A stretch of 64,000 nt of DNA from Calditrichota bacterium (GTDB lineage: Bacteria; Electryoneota; RPQS01): the NCBI GenBank assembly GCA_020637445.1, contig JACJVZ010000001.1, positions 930,001 through 994,000 of the forward strand. The letters are read 5' to 3'. The position numbers were made by a program, and so were the translations under genes. Under the pieces are notes generated by a model, which did no database searches, was not told where the DNA came from, and worked only from the letters and a program-made list of their open reading frames with translations. Of the stretch, positions 44,901 to 52,686 are shown one piece after another. Every line of letters begins with the position of its first letter. The first letter of the stretch is position 1.

Positions 44901-45510
44901 AGAATACGACCGCGAAACTACGCGCCTCGATGAAATGCTGGCTAATCGCTCCGATTTGCTTGCCGCCAAAGCTACTCTCGAAGAAACCATTGCCAAGATA
45001 AACGAAACAGCCGAAGCCAAGTTCTTACATACATTCGAAGCCGTTCGCGCGAATTTCCAAACGTTGTTCTCGGAGTTCTTCCCGGCCGGGGAAGCGGATT
45101 TGATTTTGAGCGGCAAGGACTTGCTGGAAGCGGACATTACAATGTGGGCAAACCCGTCCGGAAAACGGCTAAAATCGTTGACTTTGATGTCCGGCGGTGA
45201 GAAAACGATGACGGCTATTGCGCTGCTATTCTCGCTTTATCAAGTCAAGCCGTCGCCATTCTGTGTGTTGGACGAAGTGGACGCCCCGCTCGACGACGCG
45301 AATATTGATCGCTTCACCCGCATGATTCACCGGCATAGCGACCACACGCAATTTATCATGATCACTCATAACAAGCGCACGATGGAAATCGCTGACAACT
45401 TGTACGGTGTGACCATGCAGGAAGAAGGAGTTTCCAAAACGGTATCTGTACGGTTGCTGAAAGACTCCCAAGTTGGAAAGCAGGAGGTTATTCCGGCGAC
45501 CGCCGAATAG
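41947..45510 (+). CDS. smc: chromosome segregation ATPase SMC
   Basis: 1187 residues from ATG 41947 behind a GGGAG Shine-Dalgarno. Works with ScpA and ScpB (encoded at 5.5-7.0 kb) to organise and separate the chromosome. Walker A is GPNGCGKSN near residue 32, the signature is LMSGGEKTMTAIALLFSLY near the C-terminus and Walker B is FCVLDEVDAPLDD. Two long coiled coils flank a hinge at about residues 505-650 (LLRDKLSSPKLVADFAVVDE). Normal full length. Confidence 0.97.
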   Translation: MQLISLQISGFKSFANETKIQFAPGVTGVVGPNGCGKSNVVDSLRWVLGEQRSSVLRGERMENVIFNGTVKRKPLNLAEVRVKFDNTSGRINLPYTEIEIARRLHRDGTSEYLINNNSCRLRDITDMLQDSGLGPNAYTILELKMIEDILREDGEGRRQLFEEASGIAKYKLRRRQALSKLSQTEDDLLRLADIIAEVERQVASLKRQVSRAKRYQELTAELKRSEIAFSVHEFDRLEAELQPMRQALSDASGHAEGSNTHLRQYEAKVEQMRTEQIESDQKLSQLRQELQESVAAISALEAEKAGAEARLSAAKEGLDRAQRQVILSKDRLNTLMLRKESLAKDRSEAQTELEAAQAQVDEAEKKFQAAQSALKSLESTYKETDAQLASRNREQASLESERAKLLEAVARQKGRRETAFQSREQIAQEKLDLEKQEGDLAVRLKDAESAVANAKDAQEKHSVFGESIDSRKAELSSRIDETSRLLHATTSHINLLQTLEQRGPRGTSQLKLLRDKLSSPKLVADFAVVDEKYSRAIHAALGNSAYHIMLESEGDMHDALSVLQSSEAGKCGFKLPFTSEPRTKREAPDGSLGWAFEFVDSGDESSALRVLLENCLLTQSLDAALKLRDFIAEHRCRAVTLDGDWLDWTGLCYAGSLEKDTPSDLGLLRQIEKLKETLQEVQSERAALSEQFENTKQSHAEWKSKLSELTAETQKLSDSVAKLRSEQLRFDTLKYALHQRDEAAVKLIAESEESERSLRSDIDRLVGALDQSRAAIAETQKEIENLSEEVWQARQENGSARDAYHDRARAMDAVRHRLQLLDAEAERLASTETELTETIRTNTEQGESSANTISTTENLLRDVAVKLKELFITRDARYKVVDEAQRSKDEASGEVRAMEDQLKRLRSSREAAIEDQRKIEISIAKIEGELESLVMSARNHYNLELSGPNAASLAEFREVETSAEKINDLKTKIDNLGTVNLLAVEEYDRETTRLDEMLANRSDLLAAKATLEETIAKINETAEAKFLHTFEAVRANFQTLFSEFFPAGEADLILSGKDLLEADITMWANPSGKRLKSLTLMSGGEKTMTAIALLFSLYQVKPSPFCVLDEVDAPLDDANIDRFTRMIHRHSDHTQFIMITHNKRTMEIADNLYGVTMQEEGVSKTVSVRLLKDSQVGKQEVIPATAE

Positions 45511-45519
45511 GAGGAGAAT

Positions 45520-46929
45520 ATGCGAAGGTTGCTGTTCTCGATTGTTGCTGCAATTTGGCTCGTTTCCTCCGCTGCGGCTTTTGCGGCGGGAATCGACATG
45601 GACGTCGTATGTTACTACGGCGACGGAGAACTAACATATACAGAGTTAAACGTCGGCATTCAGCGCAGTTCGATTCTCTACAACGCGCTTGGCGACGACA
45701 GTGTCGCAGCGGAGTTCACGGTCATAGTATCGCTGAGCCGGAATGACACGACGTTTCTTTCCGATACTCTGGACACGAAGGACCGCGCACGTCGCGATTC
45801 GACGGCTTCGACGGGAGCGTATTTCCCCTATGTATTCAGATATTTGTTGACACCGGGTGAGTATGACGTATTAGTCGAGCTTCGGCAAGAGCGCGCGCAG
45901 CTATTTAGGTCGATGGATGACTTGATTCAAGTACCGAAATTCGGTGAAGAAACGCCCATTTCGGATTTGGCACTCGGCGCGGAACTTGAGTTTGGCGCGG
46001 AACCTTCGCGCTACACGAAGAATAGCGTCAAGTTCGTTCCAAACCCTTCGCGATTCTATGGCAGTGAAATGCCAATGCTCTATTACTACGTGGAGCTATA
46101 TGGCCTGAACGGTGACAGTTCTTCAACTGATTCGTTGACGGTAACTCGAATGGTCGTGGCTTCCGACCGTGGTGAATTCGCAAAGAATCCGAGCGTAAGA
46201 AAGTTCGCTAACCTTGCGAACTCAATGGTTGTGGCGGACGGTTTCCCCGCATATACGCTACACACGGGAACATATAAACTCAAACTTGAAATCGACTGTC
46301 CGGGACAGCCTGCCCGCAAGGTTTCAAAAAAGTTCTGGGTTTTCCGGCCGGAAGATTTGGCTGAGGGTCGAGAGTTTGAAATGGACCCCGATCTCTCGGC
46401 TCAGATATTCAGCTCGGATCAAGACATTGTGATGACCATAAGTCCTGATAGCGGCGTCGCGCTCATGCAGCATTTGCTCACTCAAAAGGACATGCGCCGA
46501 GTTCGCAACATGGATCCCGAGGGCAAACGTCGTTTCATGATTGAGTACTGGAGCAAGAACTACCCGGACGACCCCAATGCGGCCAACAAACACTTTGCTC
46601 GGGTGGCTGAAGCGAACCGCCGCTACAGTTTTCTGAACAGAGAAGGGTGGAAGACTGATCGCGGCAGAGTTCTAATTATCTACGGTGAACCTGATCAAAT
46701 TGACCGCCGTTACGCGGATGCCGCAGGATTGGACCATGAAATATGGTATTATGACAAGCTCGAGGGCGGAGTATTGTTTGTTTTCGTTGACAGGTCTGGA
46801 TTTGGCGACATGGATTTGGTGCATTCGACCAAACGAGGTGAAATCTACAATCCGGATGCCCTCTACACACAGCAAAACCAAAATCCCAAGAGCAAGTTGA
46901 TCGACCAAACACGAGGTTTGCGTGACTGA
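45520..46929 (+). CDS. secreted GWxTD-domain protein
   Basis: 469 residues from ATG 45520 behind GGAG. A signal peptide ends near residue 24 (AAAFAAG). The C-terminal third holds the GWxTD domain, recognised by REGWKTDRGRVLIIYGEPDQ followed by HEIWYYDKLEGGVLFVFVD. The first two-thirds look like beta-sandwich structure and are not recognised. GWxTD proteins are widespread in FCB-group bacteria but have no established function. The gene overlaps the NatA-type ATPase downstream. Confidence 0.85.
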   Translation: MRRLLFSIVAAIWLVSSAAAFAAGIDMDVVCYYGDGELTYTELNVGIQRSSILYNALGDDSVAAEFTVIVSLSRNDTTFLSDTLDTKDRARRDSTASTGAYFPYVFRYLLTPGEYDVLVELRQERAQLFRSMDDLIQVPKFGEETPISDLALGAELEFGAEPSRYTKNSVKFVPNPSRFYGSEMPMLYYYVELYGLNGDSSSTDSLTVTRMVVASDRGEFAKNPSVRKFANLANSMVVADGFPAYTLHTGTYKLKLEIDCPGQPARKVSKKFWVFRPEDLAEGREFEMDPDLSAQIFSSDQDIVMTISPDSGVALMQHLLTQKDMRRVRNMDPEGKRRFMIEYWSKNYPDDPNAANKHFARVAEANRRYSFLNREGWKTDRGRVLIIYGEPDQIDRRYADAAGLDHEIWYYDKLEGGVLFVFVDRSGFGDMDLVHSTKRGEIYNPDALYTQQNQNPKSKLIDQTRGLRD

Positions 46930-47686
46930 CATTGCGGTACAAACACATGACCTTGGAAAGACCTACCGCGACGCGAGCGGAAGCTCTGTCGTAGGCTGTA
47001 AGGACGTGAATTTTTCGGCGCGGTACGGGACGATCTTCGGTGTGCTGGGTACGAACGGAGCAGGGAAGACCACGACCTTGCGAATGTTGGCCACGATGCT
47101 TGTTCCCACGCAAGGAACAGCGACCGTAGCCGGGCATGACCTCGTACAATCTCCTCAAGAAGTCCGCAAATCGATTGGCTTTTTGTCAGCGACAACAGGT
47201 ATTTATGGCAGGCTGACGGCCAAGGAAATGCTCCAGTATTTCGCGGCGCTGCATGGATTTGAAAGAGATGAGGCAAACCGGCGCATCGCCGAGGTTGCGG
47301 ACCTTCTGGATCTACATGAGTTCTTGGACCGCCGTTGCGAGAAACTCTCCACGGGGCAAAGGCAGCGCGTCAGTATTGGGCGCACCGTGCTCCATGATCC
47401 GCCAGTCTTAATATTTGACGAGCCAACCAGTGGCTTGGACATTCTTGCCGCCGCGCAAATAGTTCAGTTCATGCGCGATAGCCGCGCTCGGGGAAAGTGT
47501 GTTCTGTTATCAACACATGTGATGCGCGAAGCCGAGTTACTCTGTGATGAAATGATCCTGATCCACCAAGGTGAAGTGAAAGATCGCGGTCGTGTCGAAG
47601 ATTTGCAGCAGCGGCACGGCAGCACTCAACTCGAAGTTGTCTTCCTTCGTGCAATCGGCGAAAATTCGTCGGCTTTTCACGACTAA
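46922..47686 (+). CDS. ABC transporter ATP-binding protein, NatA type, no permease adjacent
   Basis: 254 residues from GTG 46922. Walker A GTNGAGKTTTLRML, signature LSTGQRQRVSIGRT, Walker B VLIFDEPTSGLD and H-loop LSTHVMREAEL are all intact, so it should hydrolyse ATP. The sequence resembles NatA of sodium exporters (GFLSATTGIYGRLTAKEML). NatA normally precedes a natB permease gene, but here an HD-GYP gene follows within 35 bases and no permease is near. Either the permease is elsewhere or it was lost. Confidence 0.88.
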   Translation: MTDIAVQTHDLGKTYRDASGSSVVGCKDVNFSARYGTIFGVLGTNGAGKTTTLRMLATMLVPTQGTATVAGHDLVQSPQEVRKSIGFLSATTGIYGRLTAKEMLQYFAALHGFERDEANRRIAEVADLLDLHEFLDRRCEKLSTGQRQRVSIGRTVLHDPPVLIFDEPTSGLDILAAAQIVQFMRDSRARGKCVLLSTHVMREAELLCDEMILIHQGEVKDRGRVEDLQQRHGSTQLEVVFLRAIGENSSAFHD

Positions 47687-47717
47687 AAGTGGCCTTGCCT
47701 TTGCGAAAATAAAGGCG

Positions 47718-48434
47718 ATGGACAAAAAGTTAGATTTCTCACGCGGACTATCACAAACTTCCGCCTTTGGTCAGGTAGAATGGGCAGCCGTTCGAACCCT
47801 GTTGCTTGCGCTTGAATACCGTGACGCCGCGACGTATCATCATAGTTTACGAGTTGCTGAGTTAGCCACTCGGGCCGGACATACCCTGGGATTGAGCCTC
47901 CATGTACTCGAGGAACTTAATCTCGCGGGGCTGATGCACGACATCGGCAAGATTGGTCTTCCCGACAGCGTGCTCCAAAAGGCCGGAAAACTATCCAAGA
48001 ACGAACGCGGTCTGGTGACGTTGCACCCAGAACTCAGTGCGAAGATTCTGGCACCGCTGCCTCGGTTTGACCGAATTCGCGAAATTATTGTTCAGCATCA
48101 TGAACGCTATGATGGAACCGGTTACCCTGAAGGTCGGTTTGACGATGAGATTCTGATCGAAAGCCGTATCTTGGCCGTCTCCGATGCTTTTGACGCGCTT
48201 TGTACCCAAAGACCCTACCGCGATCCTCTTACAGCCGAAGAGGCGATGGGATGGATCGAAAGCGAAATTGGTCGCCAGTTCTGCCCTGTTTCCGCACAGG
48301 CTGTTCTACAGGTGGTAGAGACCCAGATGTCCGAGGGGGAAAAACCGGGCGGCAACAGTAAGCTCGAATTGGACTCCTTTTCACAACGTGGAAACTTGTC
48401 CGAGTATGCAAATTACATATTATTAAACACTTAA
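47718..48434 (+). CDS. HD-GYP domain protein, probable cyclic-di-GMP phosphodiesterase
   Basis: 238 residues from ATG 47718; the longer frame from 47592 lies inside the previous gene. It is a bare HD-GYP domain with no receiver or PAS domain and no membrane segment. The metal-binding residues are present in HHSLRVAELA, MHDIGKIGLPD, and VQHHERYDGTGYPEGR, with the following SRILAVSDAFDALCTQRPYR. The family hydrolyses cyclic di-GMP to GMP. It lies directly upstream of the porU leader, but whether the signal controls secretion is only a guess. Confidence 0.88.
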   Translation: MDKKLDFSRGLSQTSAFGQVEWAAVRTLLLALEYRDAATYHHSLRVAELATRAGHTLGLSLHVLEELNLAGLMHDIGKIGLPDSVLQKAGKLSKNERGLVTLHPELSAKILAPLPRFDRIREIIVQHHERYDGTGYPEGRFDDEILIESRILAVSDAFDALCTQRPYRDPLTAEEAMGWIESEIGRQFCPVSAQAVLQVVETQMSEGEKPGGNSKLELDSFSQRGNLSEYANYILLNT

Positions 48435-48481
48435 AATTATTCGAGTTTTTGCGCCCGCTTGTTGCAATGTACTGTTTGGAC

Positions 48482-48510
48482 TTGCGCAAGCCATTGCCAT
48501 TCCTTATATT
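48482..48510 (+). promoter_or_regulatory. candidate promoter of porU leader
   Basis: TTGCGC (48482-48487), a 17-base spacer and TATATT (48505-48510). It lies in the 265-base region without a large gene between the HD-GYP gene and porU, and would start transcription near 48517, giving a leader of about 180 bases before porU. The -10 box is close to consensus; the -35 box matches in three or four positions. Confidence 0.5.
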
Positions 48511-48545
48511 AGGTTCTGTTGCTACTGGAGTGAATTAGGAGCTAA

Positions 48546-48560
48546 ATGTCCCATCGTTAG
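48546..48560 (+). CDS. possible four-residue leader ORF (Met-Ser-His-Arg)
   Basis: ATG TCC CAT CGT TAG, preceded by TTAGGAG with the AGGAG at 48537-48541, four bases before the ATG: one of the best Shine-Dalgarno settings in the window. It is not in frame with porU. Its last two codons (CGT TAG) are also the first bases of the left arm of the leader stem, so a ribosome here would block that stem. Chance cannot be excluded for so short an ORF. Confidence 0.35.
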   Translation: MSHR

Positions 48561-48623
48561 AGGTTTCTTCAGGCATTGCCTGTTTGTTCGTCCCTATTGT
48601 GATGTTGAGTAAACCCTCTAACG
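48555..48623 (+). promoter_or_regulatory. long-range stem with internal hairpin in porU leader
   Basis: CGTTAGAGGTTT (48555-48566) pairs with AAACCCTCTAACG (48611-48623) over 12 base pairs with a single bulged C. Inside it, CAGGC (48570-48574) and GCCTG (48578-48582) form a 5-bp hairpin with an ATT loop. The arrangement resembles the aptamer-like part of a cis-regulatory RNA. It does not match any riboswitch class I can recall. Confidence 0.5.
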
Positions 48624-48659
48624 GCGGTGTATGCATGCTCCGGTTCGTAACATTTTGTT

Positions 48660-48697
48660 GCCGAACGAGCGTCATGCTCCGTTCGGCTTTTGCTTTT
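48660..48697 (+). terminator. terminator-like hairpin immediately before porU
   Basis: GCCGAACG (48660-48667) and CGTTCGGC (48680-48687) form a perfect 8-bp stem, extended by inner GC pairs toward a TCAT loop, and are followed by TTTTGCTTTT (48688-48697). The T-rich tail ends two bases before the likely porU ATG at 48700, which itself lacks a Shine-Dalgarno. This position suggests control of porU by termination or by hiding the start. Confidence 0.6.
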
Positions 48698-48699
48698 CT

Positions 48700-51600
48700 A
48701 TGACCAACAGTATCGCACGAAACCTAAAAACGCAACTTCTGTTGCTTTCCATTTTGTCCTTGGCAGGCGATGTTCTGGCCACCGGATTGTCTACGGTTGC
48801 CTCTGACTCGCGTCACCTGTCGTTGGAGTGGAGCACGGACGTAACGTTTGCTTCCATGCAGCGCGAAAGTGACTGGTCATACCTTTTGCCCAATGCGGAT
48901 TGGCGCCCCGAAGGTGATGCGCAGATTCCCGTGCAGGTGTTTCTGGTGGCGTGTCCCATCGGCTCGACGCCCGAGCTTTCCGTGAAGGGAATTGATTATT
49001 CCGAGTTGCCGGTACCGCTGCCGGTAAACGAATTTGGTCGCACCTCCCTCGGTCAGCGTCGTGTTGCCGCGAGAATCACCAACGTTTCTCGCTGGCGCGG
49101 TTTCCAAATCGCCACGGTTGAACTGAGATTGGCGGAAAGCACCGCGACTGGAGCTAATTTGGCTAAGTCGATTCGCCTCGAGATCAGGTTTGCCGGATCA
49201 GCTCAGCCCGATGCGCCGTACGATCGTGAACAAAGATTCCTTCCGGGCTATTGCATAAACGGCGCTCAGGCTACCAAGTGGTGGCAGTTGGAGCGTCCCG
49301 GCAGACAGGCCTTGGACAACGTGTCTGCGTCGTGGCCGGATATTCAACTATATAAGTTGGGTACTACCGAGGTGGGCTTGTATGCGATGACTGCCGATTG
49401 GCTCCAACTTCAGGGAGTACCTGTTCTCGGAGCACAGTCGTCTCAAATTCGCATGTTCGGAAACGGCGGCCGCCTGCTTCCTGCGGGTCTCCTTAGCGTG
49501 CCCGACTCGGTCTTGCGCGAAATTTCCATCATCGTGGAAGACGGGGGTGACGGCACGATTGATCAGGGCGACCGGGTTCTTTTTTACGGCGAAGGCCTAA
49601 AGGGCTATGATTATTGTAACGGCTCTCACTTGGACGGTTTGGGACATGCAAGCCCGTATGCCACGGAGAATGCATTTTGGATCGGAGTCGATCAGTCTGG
49701 CACGTCCGGCCTGAGGATGCAATCGATTACACCGCCGCCAAGTTCGACGCAAGTTGCGCAGTTTAGGGGCAGATCATATCTCGACCAAGAACAGTTCATT
49801 TACGCGTTGGGACCGTTCCAATCCAACTCTGGCTTGATTTGGTATATGGCAACGATTGATCCTCGAACTGAACGGTCTTTTTCGATCAACCTTGAAAATG
49901 CCACTACCGGTGCAGGCAAGCTCAAGTTGCGTATGGACACCAATGGCGGCACCGGTTCGAATTTGGTCATTTCAGTGAACGGCCGCACCGTCAGTTCCGG
50001 CGTTGTGACGACTCCCCTTGTGTTGGACATTGCCGAAGGAGTTTTCGAGCCGGGCAACAACACGGTAACGATCACGAACAACACGGACCGTCAATTTCTC
50101 CTGAATTTTATTGAGGCAGAGTTTGACAGGTCACTGCAAACGTCGCTTGGCACCCTTGAGATTCAGGCACCACAGGCGCAAACGGGTTCTTTCAACTATT
50201 CTACGAATCTTGGTGCCGATGCCTATGTATTGGATGTGACAAATCCACTGGCACCCAGAGTGTCACGCGGATCGGCATACTCGGATTCATCGTACGTATC
50301 GACCCCTCGGCGGTACTTTGCCGCCAATACGGCAAGAACACGCCTACCGTATTTTCGCGGTCGCAAAGTTTTTGACGCCGCGGACTACACAAGACTCCGC
50401 GACGTCGACAATGAGGCTGGCATCGTGATTATCACGTACGACGATTGGTACGACGCTCTCGAACCTCTTATTCAGATGCACGCCGACTATGTTGAAGAAC
50501 CTCTGCATGCCGTTCGCGTGAAATTGTCAGATATTTACGACGAATTCGCTTGGGGTGTCACCGATCCAACCGCGATCCGCAATTTCTTGAAGTACACCTC
50601 GGAATACTGGCGGGGAACTTCAGGAACTGCCGAACCTCCGCGATACGTATTGTTCGTCGGAGACGGAGACTTTGACTACCGCAACATACTTTCCAACACG
50701 GACGACAATTGGATGCCGCCGTGGGAAGATGGCCAGTCTTGTTCCGACGACTACTATGTGGAATTCGACAACAATAGCTCGACGCTCGAAATGATCTCCG
50801 GGCGCTGGCCCTCGCAAAGCGAATCGGAAGTGCGTGCGATTGTCGAGAAGACGGTGGATTATGCAAATCAACCGCTTTACGGTCCGTGGAAGAATACGGC
50901 GACATTTGTTGCGGATGACGAATGGAAGAACGGTGGTTGTTCAGAATCGGTCCATACACGGGACTCGGAAAACCTGATCAACAACGTCTTGCCGGACTAT
51001 TTTACGTTTCGTAAGATCTATGAAATTTTCTATCCGTTCCGTCAGTCGTCTTCAACGTCACAGAAACCCGACGCGACTCGCGACTTGCTGGAGACGATTA
51101 ACAATGGAACCTTGTTAATCAACTACGTCGGGCACGGCAACGAGCGTGTCTGGACGGATGAGCAGCTCTTTGTAATGGAACGCGACAACGGACTTATCGA
51201 CAATCCGCGAACTTGGCCGGTAGTCGTAGCCGGTACTTGTACGTGGGGAGGATTTGACCGGCCCAACGAGCGCTGTTTTCCGGAGTTGCTGCTGGCAGGC
51301 AACAACGTCGGTGCAGTGGCATGTATAGCCGCGACGCGTTATACGTTCGTCTCACAAAATCAAAGCCTGACCGAGCAGTTTTACACGGAAGTCTTTCGGC
51401 AGGGAATAGAGCGGCGCAGAAGCATCGGCGAGGCTATGCTGATAGTCAAGCCGCAGCGTGGGTTCAATAACCTTTATCATACGCTCGGGAATCCCGTCCT
51501 TCGTTTGGCAACACCTGAATATTACGCCTTTGTCGAAAGCCGGGACGATTCGCTTCAAGCGGGTGGACTTTTTCATTTGAGTGGTTATGTCTCGCGCACT

Positions 51601-52653
51601 AACGATCTTATTACCCAAGACTACCAAGGTCCGCGCCGTCGCACTTTGAACGATGAAGTTTGGTCGGATTTTCAAGGCGTCGTAGAGGCCCGAGTCTTTG
51701 ATTCCGAGGATTCCGCGGCCTACTATTTCCCGAATCCGCAAGATTGCAGTATCCTTAACACGGCTCCGTACTACTACGGGCTTCCCGGCAACGCGATTTT
51801 TCGCGGCCGGTCGTCCATTGTGAACGGCAGGTTTGACGTCACGTTCCGTGTGCCTCGGGATATTCAATACGGCGGCGAGAATGCCAAGGTCAGCCTATAT
51901 TTCTTCGGCAAGTCCGAAAGTGAAAATGACAGTGCGGACGGAATAGGTATTGAACGCCCGCTCAGGATTGCCAGCGAAGCTGCCGCGGTCACAGATACGG
52001 TACCGCCGCAGATTGGTGTATGGCTCGAGAATTCATCGTTCCGCAGCGGCGATCAAGTAGGACGTTCTCCGCTTCTGATCGTACAGCTCTCGGACGAATC
52101 GGGACTCAATCTTTCCGGCGAGGTCGGGCACAAGATTACGGTACGAGTAGACGACGCCCAGTCTGAAGACATAACTCAGTTTTTCAATTACGATGTGGAC
52201 AGCTATACCGATGGCGAGCTTTCCCGCACAATCGGTCCATTGTCCGAAGGCGCGCATAGACTGACCGTTGAAGCGTGGGATTCATTCAACAATCTGAATC
52301 TAACTTCGTTGAACTTCGTCGTCGGCGAGTCCTCGGAGGAAGGCTATGCCGTTCGCGACGTTTTGAACTGGCCGAATCCAATGGCATCGGAAACGTTTTT
52401 CACGTATGCTCTGACTCAAGACGGCACGAGCGACGTCAAGATAAAAATTTACACTTTGACTGGAAAACTCGTCGACGAGATCGACGGGTTGGGAACACGT
52501 CAGTTATATAACAGCAACAGCACGCGTCCGTGGCATGGCCGCGACAAAGAGGGTCACGAGCTCGCCAACGGAGTTTATTTCTACAAGGTTATTGCCCGTC
52601 ACCAGCGCGGTTATTCCGCCGAAGCCACGGGCAAGTTGGTTATTCTACGCTAA
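48700..52653 (+). CDS. porU: PorU-like type IX secretion sortase (C25 peptidase family)
   Basis: 1317 residues from ATG 48700, chosen because it begins the signal peptide (NLKTQLLLLSILSLAGDVLA); an in-frame ATG at 48631 would add 23 residues encoded by the leader hairpin. A gingipain-like C25 domain occupies about residues 560-920, with catalytic His 812 (INYVGHGNERVW) and Cys 847 (VVAGTCTWGGFDRP). Beta domains flank it, and the C-terminus is a sorting-type domain (LNWPNPMASETFF, VKIKIYTLTGKLVDE, HELANGVYFYKVI). PorU cleaves sorting signals of T9SS cargo and attaches cargo to the surface. The adjacency to porV, as in Porphyromonas, strengthens the call. Confidence 0.85.
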   Translation: MTNSIARNLKTQLLLLSILSLAGDVLATGLSTVASDSRHLSLEWSTDVTFASMQRESDWSYLLPNADWRPEGDAQIPVQVFLVACPIGSTPELSVKGIDYSELPVPLPVNEFGRTSLGQRRVAARITNVSRWRGFQIATVELRLAESTATGANLAKSIRLEIRFAGSAQPDAPYDREQRFLPGYCINGAQATKWWQLERPGRQALDNVSASWPDIQLYKLGTTEVGLYAMTADWLQLQGVPVLGAQSSQIRMFGNGGRLLPAGLLSVPDSVLREISIIVEDGGDGTIDQGDRVLFYGEGLKGYDYCNGSHLDGLGHASPYATENAFWIGVDQSGTSGLRMQSITPPPSSTQVAQFRGRSYLDQEQFIYALGPFQSNSGLIWYMATIDPRTERSFSINLENATTGAGKLKLRMDTNGGTGSNLVISVNGRTVSSGVVTTPLVLDIAEGVFEPGNNTVTITNNTDRQFLLNFIEAEFDRSLQTSLGTLEIQAPQAQTGSFNYSTNLGADAYVLDVTNPLAPRVSRGSAYSDSSYVSTPRRYFAANTARTRLPYFRGRKVFDAADYTRLRDVDNEAGIVIITYDDWYDALEPLIQMHADYVEEPLHAVRVKLSDIYDEFAWGVTDPTAIRNFLKYTSEYWRGTSGTAEPPRYVLFVGDGDFDYRNILSNTDDNWMPPWEDGQSCSDDYYVEFDNNSSTLEMISGRWPSQSESEVRAIVEKTVDYANQPLYGPWKNTATFVADDEWKNGGCSESVHTRDSENLINNVLPDYFTFRKIYEIFYPFRQSSSTSQKPDATRDLLETINNGTLLINYVGHGNERVWTDEQLFVMERDNGLIDNPRTWPVVVAGTCTWGGFDRPNERCFPELLLAGNNVGAVACIAATRYTFVSQNQSLTEQFYTEVFRQGIERRRSIGEAMLIVKPQRGFNNLYHTLGNPVLRLATPEYYAFVESRDDSLQAGGLFHLSGYVSRTNDLITQDYQGPRRRTLNDEVWSDFQGVVEARVFDSEDSAAYYFPNPQDCSILNTAPYYYGLPGNAIFRGRSSIVNGRFDVTFRVPRDIQYGGENAKVSLYFFGKSESENDSADGIGIERPLRIASEAAAVTDTVPPQIGVWLENSSFRSGDQVGRSPLLIVQLSDESGLNLSGEVGHKITVRVDDAQSEDITQFFNYDVDSYTDGELSRTIGPLSEGAHRLTVEAWDSFNNLNLTSLNFVVGESSEEGYAVRDVLNWPNPMASETFFTYALTQDGTSDVKIKIYTLTGKLVDEIDGLGTRQLYNSNSTRPWHGRDKEGHELANGVYFYKVIARHQRGYSAEATGKLVILR

Positions 52654-52686
52654 GTCAGATTACAAAAATATAATGCAGGAGAACGC

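Noticed and set aside
47592..47720. Remnant of a natB permease between natA and the HD-GYP gene
   Set aside because: No frame in this stretch reads like an ABC-2 permease N-terminus; absence of the permease is reported, but no remnant is claimed.
48517..48699. Cyclic-di-GMP riboswitch in the porU leader, suggested by the HD-GYP gene upstream
   Set aside because: None of the conserved GEMM-type bases or tetraloop-receptor parts can be found; kept only as a structured leader of unknown type.
52669..52674. Perfect TATAAT just before porV as a promoter
   Set aside because: No -35 box at 16-18 bases upstream, and the start site would fall on the Shine-Dalgarno itself; likely chance in an A/T-rich gap.
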